From assembly GCA_002479035.1 (NCBI GenBank), contig DLLA01000189.1, forward strand, positions 1,584 to 6,745: DNA of 5,162 nt, written 5' to 3'. Numbering within the stretch: the first letter of the stretch is position 1; the number at the start of each line of letters is the position of its first letter. Positions 1 to 5,030 of this stretch are shown piece by piece. The translations under genes were made by a program, and so were the position numbers. Below the pieces are notes generated by a model that made no database searches, was not told the origin of the DNA, and saw only the letters and a list, made by a program, of their open reading frames with translations. Origin of the DNA: Bacteroidales bacterium UBA7574. GTDB lineage: Bacteria; Bacteroidota; Bacteroidia; Bacteroidales; Paludibacteraceae.

Positions 1-269
1 TTCATAATGCGACCGAGAGAGCCGTCCGACTTGGAGTATTGGTTTTCGGTCTCGTAGATAGGGCGTATGATGTCGGGGTACTTGGCAGCATACTCACGGA
101 TAATGTCGGCAGAGTGGTCCGTGGAGGCGTCATCATGAACAATAGCCACATAGGGGAAATCAGTCTGCTGCATGACAAAGCCTTCGAGACAATCACGGAG
201 ATAGGGTTCGTGGTTGAAGACAAGGCATTTGATGGCTACCAATGCCTGTGGAATGTGAGTATCCGTCAT
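1..269 (-). CDS. Family 2 glycosyltransferase, N-terminal part (cut by window edge)
   Basis: This is the first 89 codons of a GT-A fold family 2 glycosyltransferase; the rest lies beyond the left edge. Such enzymes move a sugar from a nucleotide-sugar donor to a growing glycan at the cytoplasmic face of the inner membrane, usually for surface polysaccharide. Visible signs are the first beta strand and turn (LVAIKCLVFNHEPYL, residues 10-24), a helix with the common CLEGFVMQQT stretch (27-36), and the donor-binding strand IVHDDASTDHSADI (43-56), whose Asp pair and DxS/T-D pattern are typical of the nucleotide-binding end of GT2 domains. The metal-binding DxD and the catalytic base would lie outside the window. 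The ATG at 267-269 is the first Met and gives a normal N-terminus. The gene has a possible promoter at 329-336 and a hairpin in its leader (278-304). The family is clear; the acceptor and donor sugars cannot be told. Confidence 0.9.
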   Translation of the reverse strand, partial: MTDTHIPQALVAIKCLVFNHEPYLRDCLEGFVMQQTDFPYVAIVHDDASTDHSADIIREYAAKYPDIIRPIYETENQYSKSDGSLGRIM

Positions 270-277
270 AACAAAAA

Positions 278-304
278 CACATTAGGTTTGTGACGCCTAA
301 TGTG
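278..304 (-). promoter_or_regulatory. Leader hairpin directly upstream of the glycosyltransferase start
   Basis: A perfect 9-bp inverted repeat (CACATTAGG 278-286, CCTAATGTG 296-304) with a 9-base loop. Read on the minus strand it is followed at once by TTTTTGTT and then by the ATG at 269. This is the shape of an intrinsic terminator or a translation-controlling leader hairpin placed inside the 5' untranslated region. The stem has only four G-C pairs, so it would be of moderate strength. The symmetry is seen directly; the regulatory role is inferred. Confidence 0.45.
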
Positions 305-328
305 CTTAGTCTATGCACGTATGTCTGC

Positions 329-336
329 CAAACGTA
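329..336 (-). promoter_or_regulatory. Possible -7 box for the glycosyltransferase gene
   Basis: On the minus strand this reads TACGTTTG, an exact fit to the Bacteroidetes -7 consensus TAnnTTTG. A start about 6 bases further would give a leader of roughly 50 nt that contains the 278-304 hairpin. A -33 TTG at the usual 20-base spacing is missing (the nearest TTTG is only 12 bases away), so it is weaker than the four other promoters in the window. Confidence 0.4.
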
Positions 337-349
337 TATGCAGATATAC

Positions 350-386
350 AAAAAACGCGGACTTTGCTATTGCTTGTTCCGCGTTT
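350..386 (-). terminator. Terminator-like hairpin within an attenuator-like leader
   Basis: On the minus strand AAACGCGG (386-379) can pair with CCGCGTTT (360-353) across an 18-base loop, and the second arm runs into six T followed by G (355-349). This resembles an intrinsic terminator. Competing pairings exist: base 379 and the loop bases 370-378 belong to a perfect 10-bp inverted repeat with 414-423, and AACGCGG at 379-385 can pair with CCGCGTT at 422-428. The structures cannot all form at once. It may end read-through from the upstream small RNA or act as an attenuator for the glycosyltransferase. Confidence 0.4.
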
Positions 387-423
387 CGAGGCCTTCGCAT
401 TGCCTATCAGATTGAACAAGCAA
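370..423. repeat. Perfect 10-bp inverted repeat, 34-base loop
   Basis: TTGCTTGTTC at 370-379 is matched by its exact reverse complement GAACAAGCAA at 414-423. The 8-mer AACGCGGA occurs in direct orientation at both sides (354-361 and 422-429), and its complement CCGCGTT lies in between (379-385). The arrangement suggests an RNA that can switch between folds, but a relic of an element end is also possible. There is no coding sequence here. Confidence 0.6.
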
Positions 424-590
424 CGCGGAGCCCACGCAGAATATGCATACGCCATATACAATTATGTATCAGGGCGGATATAATCCAACCTCTACATAAT
501 GCATACAACGAGATAATACATATCCCAAGGGACATCCATCATTGCCATGTTTTGAATCTGATTTCTGAAAGTTGCGAAGTTTCGAAACGC

Positions 591-617
591 CAAAACAAAG
601 CGTGATTAGACGCCTTT
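591..617 (-). terminator. Weak intrinsic terminator of the candidate small RNA
   Basis: On the minus strand GCGT (613-610) pairs with ACGC (603-600) across a 6-base loop. The stem extends by AAA/TTT (617-615 with 599-597) past one bulged G, and is followed by TTTGTTTTG. The core stem is short, so termination may be partial, leaving room for read-through toward the glycosyltransferase. Confidence 0.45.
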
Positions 618-701
618 ATTATTAGTTCGCAAGTCCCACCCGTAGCGCAGGCACCCCGATAGCAGACTAACGCTGTGCGAACAGCCCTGCGTGGGCTTTG
701 C
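591..701 (-). ncRNA. Candidate small structured RNA of about 110 nt, unknown family
   Basis: A strong promoter (707-737) predicts transcription starting near 701. The RNA that follows folds from its first base: GCAA (701-698) pairs with TTGC (632-629); CCCAC (695-691) with GTGGG (639-635); GCAGG (690-686) with CCTGC (651-647), leaving a 7-base bulge on the 3' side. Inside is a perfect 5-bp hairpin GCTGT-TCGC-ACAGC (685-672) and an unpaired G-rich stretch GGGGTG (657-652). About 15 bases after the closing helix comes a weak hairpin with a T-rich tail (591-617). Promoter, closed fold and terminator in order are what an independent small RNA gene shows. It lacks the conserved cores of SRP RNA, tmRNA and RNase P RNA as I know them. 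It could be a Bacteroidales-specific RNA (the Bacteroidales-1 motif has the same promoter-to-terminator layout) or a leader of the downstream glycosyltransferase. The helices are seen; the transcript is inferred. Confidence 0.55.
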
Positions 702-706
702 AGGTG

Positions 707-737
707 CAAAGGTAATACTTTTTTATCATTTGTGCAA
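707..737 (-). promoter_or_regulatory. Bacteroidetes-type promoter of the candidate small RNA
   Basis: The minus strand reads TTGCAC (737-732), 17 bases, then TACCTTTG (714-707). This is an exact TAnnTTTG -7 box with the -33 TTG 20 bases upstream. The spacer is rich in A and T. The porin-like gene at 2120 has the same hexamer, spacing and -7 box (2142-2172). Confidence 0.8.
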
Positions 738-859
738 TAAAATTGTGGTTTGTGGTCAGGGCTGCGGCATAAAAACAACTGCATTATTGTATAATTTCGG
801 TAGGTAAGACTATTCCCAGACAAGATGTGTCGTATTTAATAACGCGAGATGATAAGGAG

Positions 860-1030
860 TTCTACTCAGCCCACAGGGCTTCATGTCGCTGCGGCACTCA
901 GTGTGCTGCGCACACCTGCCTTACGCTTCACGTCCCCACAAACAGCGCAAAGTCATTCAGTTTGTGCCAAACTGCTCGCGGACGAGAGAGCACCCCATTT
1001 CGCCCGCGGACGAGGGCGTCCGCGTCCACG
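860..1030. repeat. GC-rich block of successive hairpins and direct repeats, non-coding
   Basis: The stretch 718-1050 has no credible gene; this part of it stands out as GC-rich and highly symmetrical. Visible elements are a 5-bp hairpin at 868-880, a 6-bp hairpin at 901-915, a 6-bp hairpin at 958-974 (CAGTTT/AAACTG), and an 8-bp hairpin at 1005-1024 (CGCGGACG/CGTCCGCG). The 10-mer CGCGGACGAG is repeated at 977-986 and 1005-1014. Short open frames run through it, but they use different frames, lack start signals, and one runs into the tRNA. It could be a dispersed intergenic repeat, a degenerate element, or a structured RNA. No promoter of the -33/-7 type is visible within it. Confidence 0.45.
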
Positions 1031-1050
1031 ACCATTATGAAAAACGACAT

Positions 1051-1085
1051 AAAAAAGAGACTGCCTACACTTGTTAGACAGCCTC
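1051..1085 (-). terminator. Intrinsic terminator after tRNA-Ala
   Basis: The minus strand shows an 11-bp stem GAGGCTGTCTA / TAGGCAGTCTC (1085-1075 with 1067-1057, two G-T wobbles) around a 7-base loop, followed immediately by six T (1056-1051). It begins 8 bases after the tRNA discriminator base. This is the clearest terminator in the window and probably ends the porin-like gene plus tRNA transcript. Confidence 0.88.
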
Positions 1086-1092
1086 ACAGATG

Positions 1093-1165
1093 TGGAGCAC
1101 AGGAGACTCGAACTCCTCACCTCAACAATGCCATTGTTGCGCTCTACCAGATGAGCTAGTACCCC
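1093..1165 (-). tRNA. tRNA-Ala(GGC): tRNA-Ala, anticodon GGC
   Basis: The 73-nt cloverleaf is complete. The acceptor stem is GGGGTAC / GTGCTCC (one T-G and one G-T wobble), the D arm is GCTC-ATCTGGTA-GAGC, the anticodon stem is CAACA/TGTTG around the loop ATGGCAT (anticodon GGC), the variable loop has 5 bases, and the T arm is AGGAG-TTCGAGT-CTCCT with discriminator A. GGC reads the alanine codons GCC and GCU. CCA is not encoded (the genome continues CATC), so it must be added by tRNA nucleotidyltransferase. The tRNA 5' end is 40 bases after the stop of the porin-like gene with no recognisable promoter between, so it is probably released from a longer transcript by RNase P; a terminator follows at 1051-1085. 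Confidence 0.97.
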
Positions 1166-1170
1166 GATAG

Positions 1171-1214
1171 TGTCAGATGTATGTCAGATATGTGCCAAAT
1201 GTGTGTCAGATGGC
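1171..1214. repeat. Four 11-bp tandem units between porin-like gene and tRNA
   Basis: Starting at 1171, 1182, 1193 and 1204 the plus strand shows TGTCAGAT, TGTCAGAT, TGCCAAAT and TGTCAGAT, each followed by three variable bases, so the period is exactly 11. The last unit contains the stop codon of the porin-like gene (1206-1208), and the first begins 6 bases before the tRNA 5' end. Replication slippage that copied the gene end is the simplest origin. The array fills nearly the whole spacer. Confidence 0.7.
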
Positions 1215-2120
1215 GATGCTGCAGCCGACTGACAGGTTGATTTTTTGGTTGCCCGCCTCGCGGATGGGGCGTATGAGATTGTCGGCGTTCACATCCCAAG
1301 TGTTGAGCATGGTGTGTGCAAACGCCTGTACAGCATAGCCGTTCATATTCCACTGCTTTTGCAGTTTGAGGCCTATCAGATTGACAGCAAAATCGCCTTG
1401 GTAGCCCGTGTACATACTTTTGGCGGGTGTCATACCGAGACGTGCAGCGAGTGTCCAGTCGTGGGTGAGATTGAAGTCGTAGCCCAGTTCGATATAGGTG
1501 GAGTAGGCGCGTTTGAGTTCGCCGTCCACAAGGTATCCATCGCGCCCGAAAGTGCGGCATGCGACGAGGATAGTGAGCGGGAGTCGGTCGCTGACACGGT
1601 AGGAAAGACGCCATTCACCTGTGGTACCTCCTCCGCCCGGGGCGTGGTTGCCCATATCGAAATAGCGTGAGCGTGTGCCGTCGGCATAGCGGTCGAAATA
1701 GTACATGTGGAGGTAGTAGATTTGCAGTCCCCACCGGCTGAAGCCGATAGACAGGTCCACCTCGGGGTTAAAGCCGCTGAAAGCCCAGTCGGTAGCCCCG
1801 ATATTCCACCACATATTGACGAAGAAACCTCCATAACCCACGGTGGCATCTGCTTGAATGCTCGGTCCGCCCACGTACAGGCCACGCCAGATATAGTTGG
1901 ATGTGAAGGCTGCCGATGCGCCCCACGTGAAGCCGACATGCTTGGGGTATGTGTCAAGCCAAGGGTTGGCATCGGGTGTGCCTGCGGAGGGCTCCTGCTG
2001 CTCGGCTATGGAGAGTGATTCTTCCATGGTTTGTGCCATGCATGGGAGTCGTGAAGCACATAGGAGTGCCAAACTGATAGCACTGAGACGCAAAAGCGAT
2101 GATATGCGAGGTGTGTTCAT
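1206..2120 (-). CDS. Predicted outer-membrane beta-barrel protein, porin-like
   Basis: A 304-residue secreted protein. Residues 1-29 form a signal peptide: Arg at 5 and 11, a hydrophobic core at about 12-22, and a likely cut after CMA (27-29). No lipobox is seen. A Gln/Glu-rich linker to about residue 48 leads into a body of alternating polar and hydrophobic residues rich in Tyr, Trp and Gly. The motif SNYIWRG (74-80) resembles the S-[DN]-Y-[VI]-[WF]-R-G start of TorF-type putative porins and related Bacteroidetes barrels. A Gly-rich loop lies near 160-166. The last strand ends in Ile, not the usual aromatic residue. The start at 2118-2120 is preferred over the in-frame ATG at 2144 because the latter lies inside the -7 box and would put a charged stretch before the signal peptide. 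It is transcribed from its own promoter behind queA, with tRNA-Ala downstream. The barrel is inferred from composition and the motif; the transported substrate, if any, is unknown. Confidence 0.75.
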   Translation of the reverse strand: MNTPRISSLLRLSAISLALLCASRLPCMAQTMEESLSIAEQQEPSAGTPDANPWLDTYPKHVGFTWGASAAFTSNYIWRGLYVGGPSIQADATVGYGGFFVNMWWNIGATDWAFSGFNPEVDLSIGFSRWGLQIYYLHMYYFDRYADGTRSRYFDMGNHAPGGGGTTGEWRLSYRVSDRLPLTILVACRTFGRDGYLVDGELKRAYSTYIELGYDFNLTHDWTLAARLGMTPAKSMYTGYQGDFAVNLIGLKLQKQWNMNGYAVQAFAHTMLNTWDVNADNLIRPIREAGNQKINLSVGCSIAI

Positions 2121-2141
2121 GACATTTTGTATTAGACGGCA

Positions 2142-2172
2142 CAAAGGTACACAAAATCGTTGGTTCGTGCAA
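2142..2172 (-). promoter_or_regulatory. Promoter of the porin-like gene
   Basis: The minus strand reads TTGCAC (2172-2167), 17 bases, then TACCTTTG (2149-2142). It fits the -33/-7 consensus exactly and has the same elements and spacing as the promoter at 707-737. Transcription from about 2136 would leave a leader of some 16 nt before the ATG at 2120, which supports that start. Confidence 0.82.
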
Positions 2173-2183
2173 GGTTGGGGTAG

Positions 2184-2220
2184 AAAAAAGCATCAGTCAC
2201 GGTGGAAGAGGATACTGCTG
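2184..2220 (-). terminator. Possible weak terminator at the end of queA
   Basis: CAGCAGT (2220-2214) can pair with ACTGATG (2197-2191) with one mismatch around a 16-base loop, and one C later six T follow (2189-2184). The first arm lies in the last codons of queA and the second spans its stop codon. The long loop and mismatch make it doubtful, but it sits where the rlmL-queA operon would have to end before the next promoter. Confidence 0.35.
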
Positions 2221-3518
2221 TCCCCGTAACTCAGAAAGCGGAAATCGTGGCTGAGGGCGTAGTCGTATATCGTGTGCCAATCACCGCCCACAAAGGCACT
2301 GACCAGCAAGAGCAACGTGGACTTGGGCTGATGGAAGTTGGTAATCAACTGATTGACAACGTGGAATATATATCCCGGTTCTATCATGATTTGGGTTTCA
2401 GCATGCAGGGTATCCTGTCCTGTACGCTCCAGATAATCCACTATCGCCTGCAATGCATCGTGCGTGGTGAGGGTGTGGGGCTTGGTGTATGGAATGAACT
2501 GTGGCACATGGAGTTCGCCTGTATGCTGCGCCTCGTTCTGCGTCTGTTGTTCCTTATTGTCACGTAGCATTTCCCCGATGAAATAGAGACTTTCAAGGGT
2601 GCGCATACTGGTGGTGCCGACGGCTACGATGTGCCCTAAGTGGCTGATAATATCCACAATAGCCTGCCGCGGCACTGCTATAATCTCCGTATGCATGGTA
2701 TGCTCGTTGGCATCAGCGGTCTTCACGGGCTGGAAGGTGCCTGCGCCTACGTGCAGGGTGAGTTCGGTGGTCTGTATGCCGCGGGCACGGAGGTCGTTCA
2801 AGACCTCATCGGTGAAGTGGAGCCCTGCTGTCGGTGCCGCCACTGAACCCTTGATACGCGAATAGACGGTCTGGTAGGTCGTCTTGTCGCTCTCTTCCGT
2901 CGGGCGGTTGAGATAGGGCGGGATAGGCAGTTCGCCCACTGCGTCAAGGATTTCGGCAAAAGAAACAGACCCTGCGCTCCCGACTCCCCCTAACCCCCTC
3001 AAAGAGGGGGAATTCGTATCGGGTGTGCTCCATGTGAATGTGACTTCATAGGTGTTGCCTGCCTGTGCGCCACGCTCCGCATTCAAAACTATTGTCTCCC
3101 CCGTTCCGCGAAGGGTGGTGGTGAGGTGCAATGCCCCTGATTTCCACTTCTTTGCGTTGCCTATCATGCACTTCCACGTGCAGCCGGTGCTGCTACCCAG
3201 CGACAGTTGGTAGTCATGCGGGCGCAGGGGCTCCAGGCAGAACACCTCTATTCGCGCACCTTGTGCGGGCGCATGCGGGTCAGAGGTTGTGGGGGCGTCC
3301 TTGTGGAAGACCAACCGCGCCTGAATCACACGGGTGTTGTTGTACACCAGCAGCGACCCCGCAGGGATATAGTCCCCCACGTGGTAGAACACGTCTTCGG
3401 ACACATGTCCGTCCTTGTAAACCAACAACTTGCTATGGTCTCGCTGCGCCAACGGATACTTGGCAATCCGCTCGTCGGGCAACGGGTAGTTATATTCGTC
3501 AATCAGTATCTGCTTCAT
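2193..3518 (-). CDS. queA: S-adenosylmethionine:tRNA ribosyltransferase-isomerase
   Basis: QueA transfers and isomerises the ribosyl part of S-adenosylmethionine onto 7-aminomethyl-7-deazaguanine at the wobble base of tRNAs with GUN anticodons, giving epoxyqueuosine in the cytoplasm. Family blocks appear in order: YPLPDERIAKYP with RDHSKLLV (11-33), LVYNNTRVIQARL (57-69), RIEVFCLEPL (89-98), GELPIPPYL (195-203), YQTVYS then GSVAAPTAGLHF (215-235), LHVGAGTFQPVK (255-266), MHTE (275-278), VGTTSMRTLES (300-310), and a C-terminal IEPGYIFHVVNQLITNFHQP block (379-398) ending with SYGDSS. At 441 residues it is longer than E. coli QueA (356). Extra sequence lies near 72-88, 163-185 and 318-337, and the second is partly encoded by a GC-rich palindromic repeat (2984-3014). 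The ATG overlaps the rlmL stop in ATGA, so translation is probably coupled. The catalytic blocks look intact. Confidence 0.97.
   Translation of the reverse strand: MKQILIDEYNYPLPDERIAKYPLAQRDHSKLLVYKDGHVSEDVFYHVGDYIPAGSLLVYNNTRVIQARLVFHKDAPTTSDPHAPAQGARIEVFCLEPLRPHDYQLSLGSSTGCTWKCMIGNAKKWKSGALHLTTTLRGTGETIVLNAERGAQAGNTYEVTFTWSTPDTNSPSLRGLGGVGSAGSVSFAEILDAVGELPIPPYLNRPTEESDKTTYQTVYSRIKGSVAAPTAGLHFTDEVLNDLRARGIQTTELTLHVGAGTFQPVKTADANEHTMHTEIIAVPRQAIVDIISHLGHIVAVGTTSMRTLESLYFIGEMLRDNKEQQTQNEAQHTGELHVPQFIPYTKPHTLTTHDALQAIVDYLERTGQDTLHAETQIMIEPGYIFHVVNQLITNFHQPKSTLLLLVSAFVGGDWHTIYDYALSHDFRFLSYGDSSILFHRD
2984..3014. repeat. GC-rich palindromic repeat inserted in frame in queA
   Basis: The plus strand holds CCCCCTC-AAA-GAGGGGG (2994-3010), a perfect 7-bp stem with a 3-base loop, preceded by a further CTCCCCC run (2984-2990). 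In the queA frame it encodes NSPSLRGLGG (169-178). It is unlike its surroundings in base use and lies between two conserved family blocks. Short C/G-rich palindromes that code for SPSLRGLGG-like peptides recur in Bacteroidetes genomes; that identity is from memory, while the palindrome itself is seen directly. Confidence 0.7.
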
Positions 3519-4882
3519 CGTTTGTCTGTCTTGTGGGGACGCGGTGTCCTGTTATCCCGCGCGAATGGTTTGCGGTCACCGGGCTTGCGTGCAAAAGGTT
3601 TCTTGTCGCCATCATCCCGTCTGCCGCGCGGCTTGAAATCGCGCTTGTTCCTGTCCTGTTTGAAGTCCTTGCGCTTGTTTTCCTGGTCGGCAAAACGCGG
3701 TTTCGTATCCTTGGGGTGGTCTTTCTTCCACTCCTTATGCTCACCCTGAAAGAGTTCGTATTGGTTGAACAGGCACTCCAACTCGCCGTTCATCAATCGT
3801 ATCCGCTTGCTCGGCTTCAAACCGATGCACTTCAGCGCGTCCTCGTTGCTCGATATTATCCATGCAGTAGCCCCGCTGAACTGGTGTTTGAGGGCGGTAC
3901 CCATGTCCTGATACAGGCGCAGCACGTCTTTGTCCTGCGACAGACGTTCTCCGTAGGGGGGATTCATCATCACCAGTGCCCCGTTGGTGTCGCGGTCGGC
4001 AAGGCGCAACTCCTCGATACGTATCTGCCGCACCTCGATGTCGTGCTGCAGGCTCGCCGACTGGATGTTCTTGAGTGCTGTCTGCACGGCGTAATAACCT
4101 GCGTCAGAACCGTATATCTTGTGCATGAAGGGACGCTCACGGCTGTCATCGTTGTAGATGTCCTCAAACAAATCACGGTCGAAATCCGCCCATTTCTCAA
4201 AGGCAAAGCCCTTGCGGTAGATGCCGGGGGCGATGTTGCGGGCGATGAGGGCTGCCTCTATCAGCAGCGTGCCCGACCCGCACATAGGGTCGTAGAAATC
4301 GCCCTGACCATGCCAGCCCGCCAGCAGGAGCATACCTGCTGCCAGAGCCTCATTGATAGGGGCTTCCGTATTGGCAACGCGGTAACCGCGCTTGTGCAGG
4401 CTGTCACCCGAACTGTCCAGCGAGATAGTCACGGTCTCGGCGGCGATATGCACATTCAGACTGAGGTCGGGACTGGTGAGTTTCACGCTCGGGCGTTTCT
4501 GCTCGCGCTCCATCCAGTAGTCCGCAATGGCGTCTTTCACGCGATAGGTGACGTATTGCGAATGGCGGAAAGTGTCCGAATACACGGTAGCGTCAATGGC
4601 AAAACCCGTCTTGAGCGTCATATATTGGCTCCAGTCTATTTGTTTGGCGTGCTCATACACCGCGTCTGCATCTTTGGCACGGAACGTAGCAATAGGCACC
4701 AGCACGCGCGATGCAGTGCGCAGACACATATTGGCGGTGTATAGCAACCGCTTGTCACCCGTGAATGACACCGCACGCCGCTCTATCTGCACATTGTTGG
4801 CACCTAACTCCACCAACTCTCCTGCCAGCACCTCTTCAAGTCCCTTGAAGGTCTTGGCAAGCATTTGAAACTCTTGATTCAT
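3515..4882 (-). CDS. rlmL: THUMP-domain 23S rRNA guanine-N2 methyltransferase, RlmL-like, with basic tail
   Basis: A 455-residue class I S-adenosylmethionine-dependent RNA methyltransferase of the RlmL (YcbY N-terminal half) family, which in E. coli makes m2G2445 in 23S rRNA. Residues about 4-155 form the ferredoxin-like plus THUMP RNA-binding part. The linker KRGYRVANTEAPINEALAAG (164-183) is the family signature. DPMCGSGTLLIEAA (198-211) is the S-adenosylmethionine-binding motif I, GSD (258-260) is the motif II acid, and NPPYGER (307-313) is the catalytic NPPY motif IV. The methyltransferase domain ends near 380. The RlmK domain of the E. coli fusion is absent, as in most non-gammaproteobacteria. 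Residues 384-455 are a low-complexity tail of Lys, Arg and Asp with repeated KPFAR units, probably disordered and RNA-binding. Its end overlaps queA (ATGA), and a promoter lies at 4902-4932. The first ATG, preceded by AAGG, is the natural start. The family is certain; the exact target base is inferred. Confidence 0.93.
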   Translation of the reverse strand: MNQEFQMLAKTFKGLEEVLAGELVELGANNVQIERRAVSFTGDKRLLYTANMCLRTASRVLVPIATFRAKDADAVYEHAKQIDWSQYMTLKTGFAIDATVYSDTFRHSQYVTYRVKDAIADYWMEREQKRPSVKLTSPDLSLNVHIAAETVTISLDSSGDSLHKRGYRVANTEAPINEALAAGMLLLAGWHGQGDFYDPMCGSGTLLIEAALIARNIAPGIYRKGFAFEKWADFDRDLFEDIYNDDSRERPFMHKIYGSDAGYYAVQTALKNIQSASLQHDIEVRQIRIEELRLADRDTNGALVMMNPPYGERLSQDKDVLRLYQDMGTALKHQFSGATAWIISSNEDALKCIGLKPSKRIRLMNGELECLFNQYELFQGEHKEWKKDHPKDTKPRFADQENKRKDFKQDRNKRDFKPRGRRDDGDKKPFARKPGDRKPFARDNRTPRPHKTDKR

Positions 4883-4901
4883 CCTTGTAGAAAATAACGT
4901 A

Positions 4902-4932
4902 CAAAGGTACTGCTTTTTTCGCAGACAGGCAA
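4902..4932 (-). promoter_or_regulatory. Promoter of the rlmL-queA operon
   Basis: The minus strand reads TTGCCT (4932-4927), 17 bases, then TACCTTTG (4909-4902). The -33 to -7 spacing is 20 bases as at the other three strong promoters. Transcription would begin near 4896, some 14 nt before the rlmL ATG at 4882. It diverges from the aroC promoter, with about 42 bases between the two -33 elements. Confidence 0.82.
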
Positions 4933-4940
4933 TATGAGGG

Positions 4941-4969
4941 ATTAAGAATTAAAAATGAAGAATTAAGAA
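4941..4969. repeat. AT-rich direct repeat between divergent promoters
   Basis: ATTAAGAA occurs at 4941-4948 and again at 4962-4969, 21 bases (two helical turns) apart, with an A-rich stretch between. It fills the space between the -33 boxes of rlmL and aroC. It could be a shared upstream activating A-tract or a protein site; AT-rich spacers of this look are common in Bacteroidetes, so chance is also possible. Confidence 0.4.
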
Positions 4970-4973
4970 CGGG

Positions 4974-5005
4974 TTTGCCAAAACAAGGGAAAAGTGGTAC
5001 CTTTG
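4974..5005 (+). promoter_or_regulatory. Promoter of aroC
   Basis: TTTG (4974-4977) is followed after 20 bases by TACCTTTG (4998-5005), a full match to the Bacteroidetes -33/-7 consensus. Transcription should start near 5011, giving a leader of about 30 nt before the ATG at 5042. Confidence 0.82.
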
Positions 5006-5030
5006 TGGGCGTAAGAAGTGTGTCTGATTA

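Noticed and set aside
39..293. Plus-strand open frame opposite the glycosyltransferase
   Set aside because: The minus strand carries a clear GT2 N-terminus here; the plus frame is its shadow.
579..588. Palindrome GTTTCGAAAC
   Set aside because: A 10-bp palindrome by itself is weak evidence. There is no partner site and no promoter placement to suggest an operator.
539..823. Minus-strand open frame of 94 codons
   Set aside because: It spans the strong promoter at 707-737 and the folded RNA after it, so a protein start upstream of that promoter is unlikely. The composition is not protein-like.
827..1159. Plus-strand open frame of 110 codons in the non-coding spacer
   Set aside because: It runs through the tRNA-Ala terminator and into the tRNA itself, and has no promoter, no recognisable domain and no ribosome binding site.
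653..1170. Identical 10-mer ACCCCGATAG at 653-662 and 1161-1170
   Set aside because: One copy straddles the tRNA-Ala 5' end and the other lies in the candidate RNA. No longer similarity extends from it, so a tRNA-derived origin of the small RNA is not supported.
2120..2144. Alternative upstream start (2144) for the porin-like protein
   Set aside because: It lies inside the -7 box of the predicted promoter, and the downstream ATG gives a standard signal peptide.
3131..4744. Long plus-strand open frame of 537 codons
   Set aside because: It lies wholly antisense to rlmL and the start of queA, both of which show full family motifs. Its predicted protein has no recognisable domain and no promoter is seen before it.
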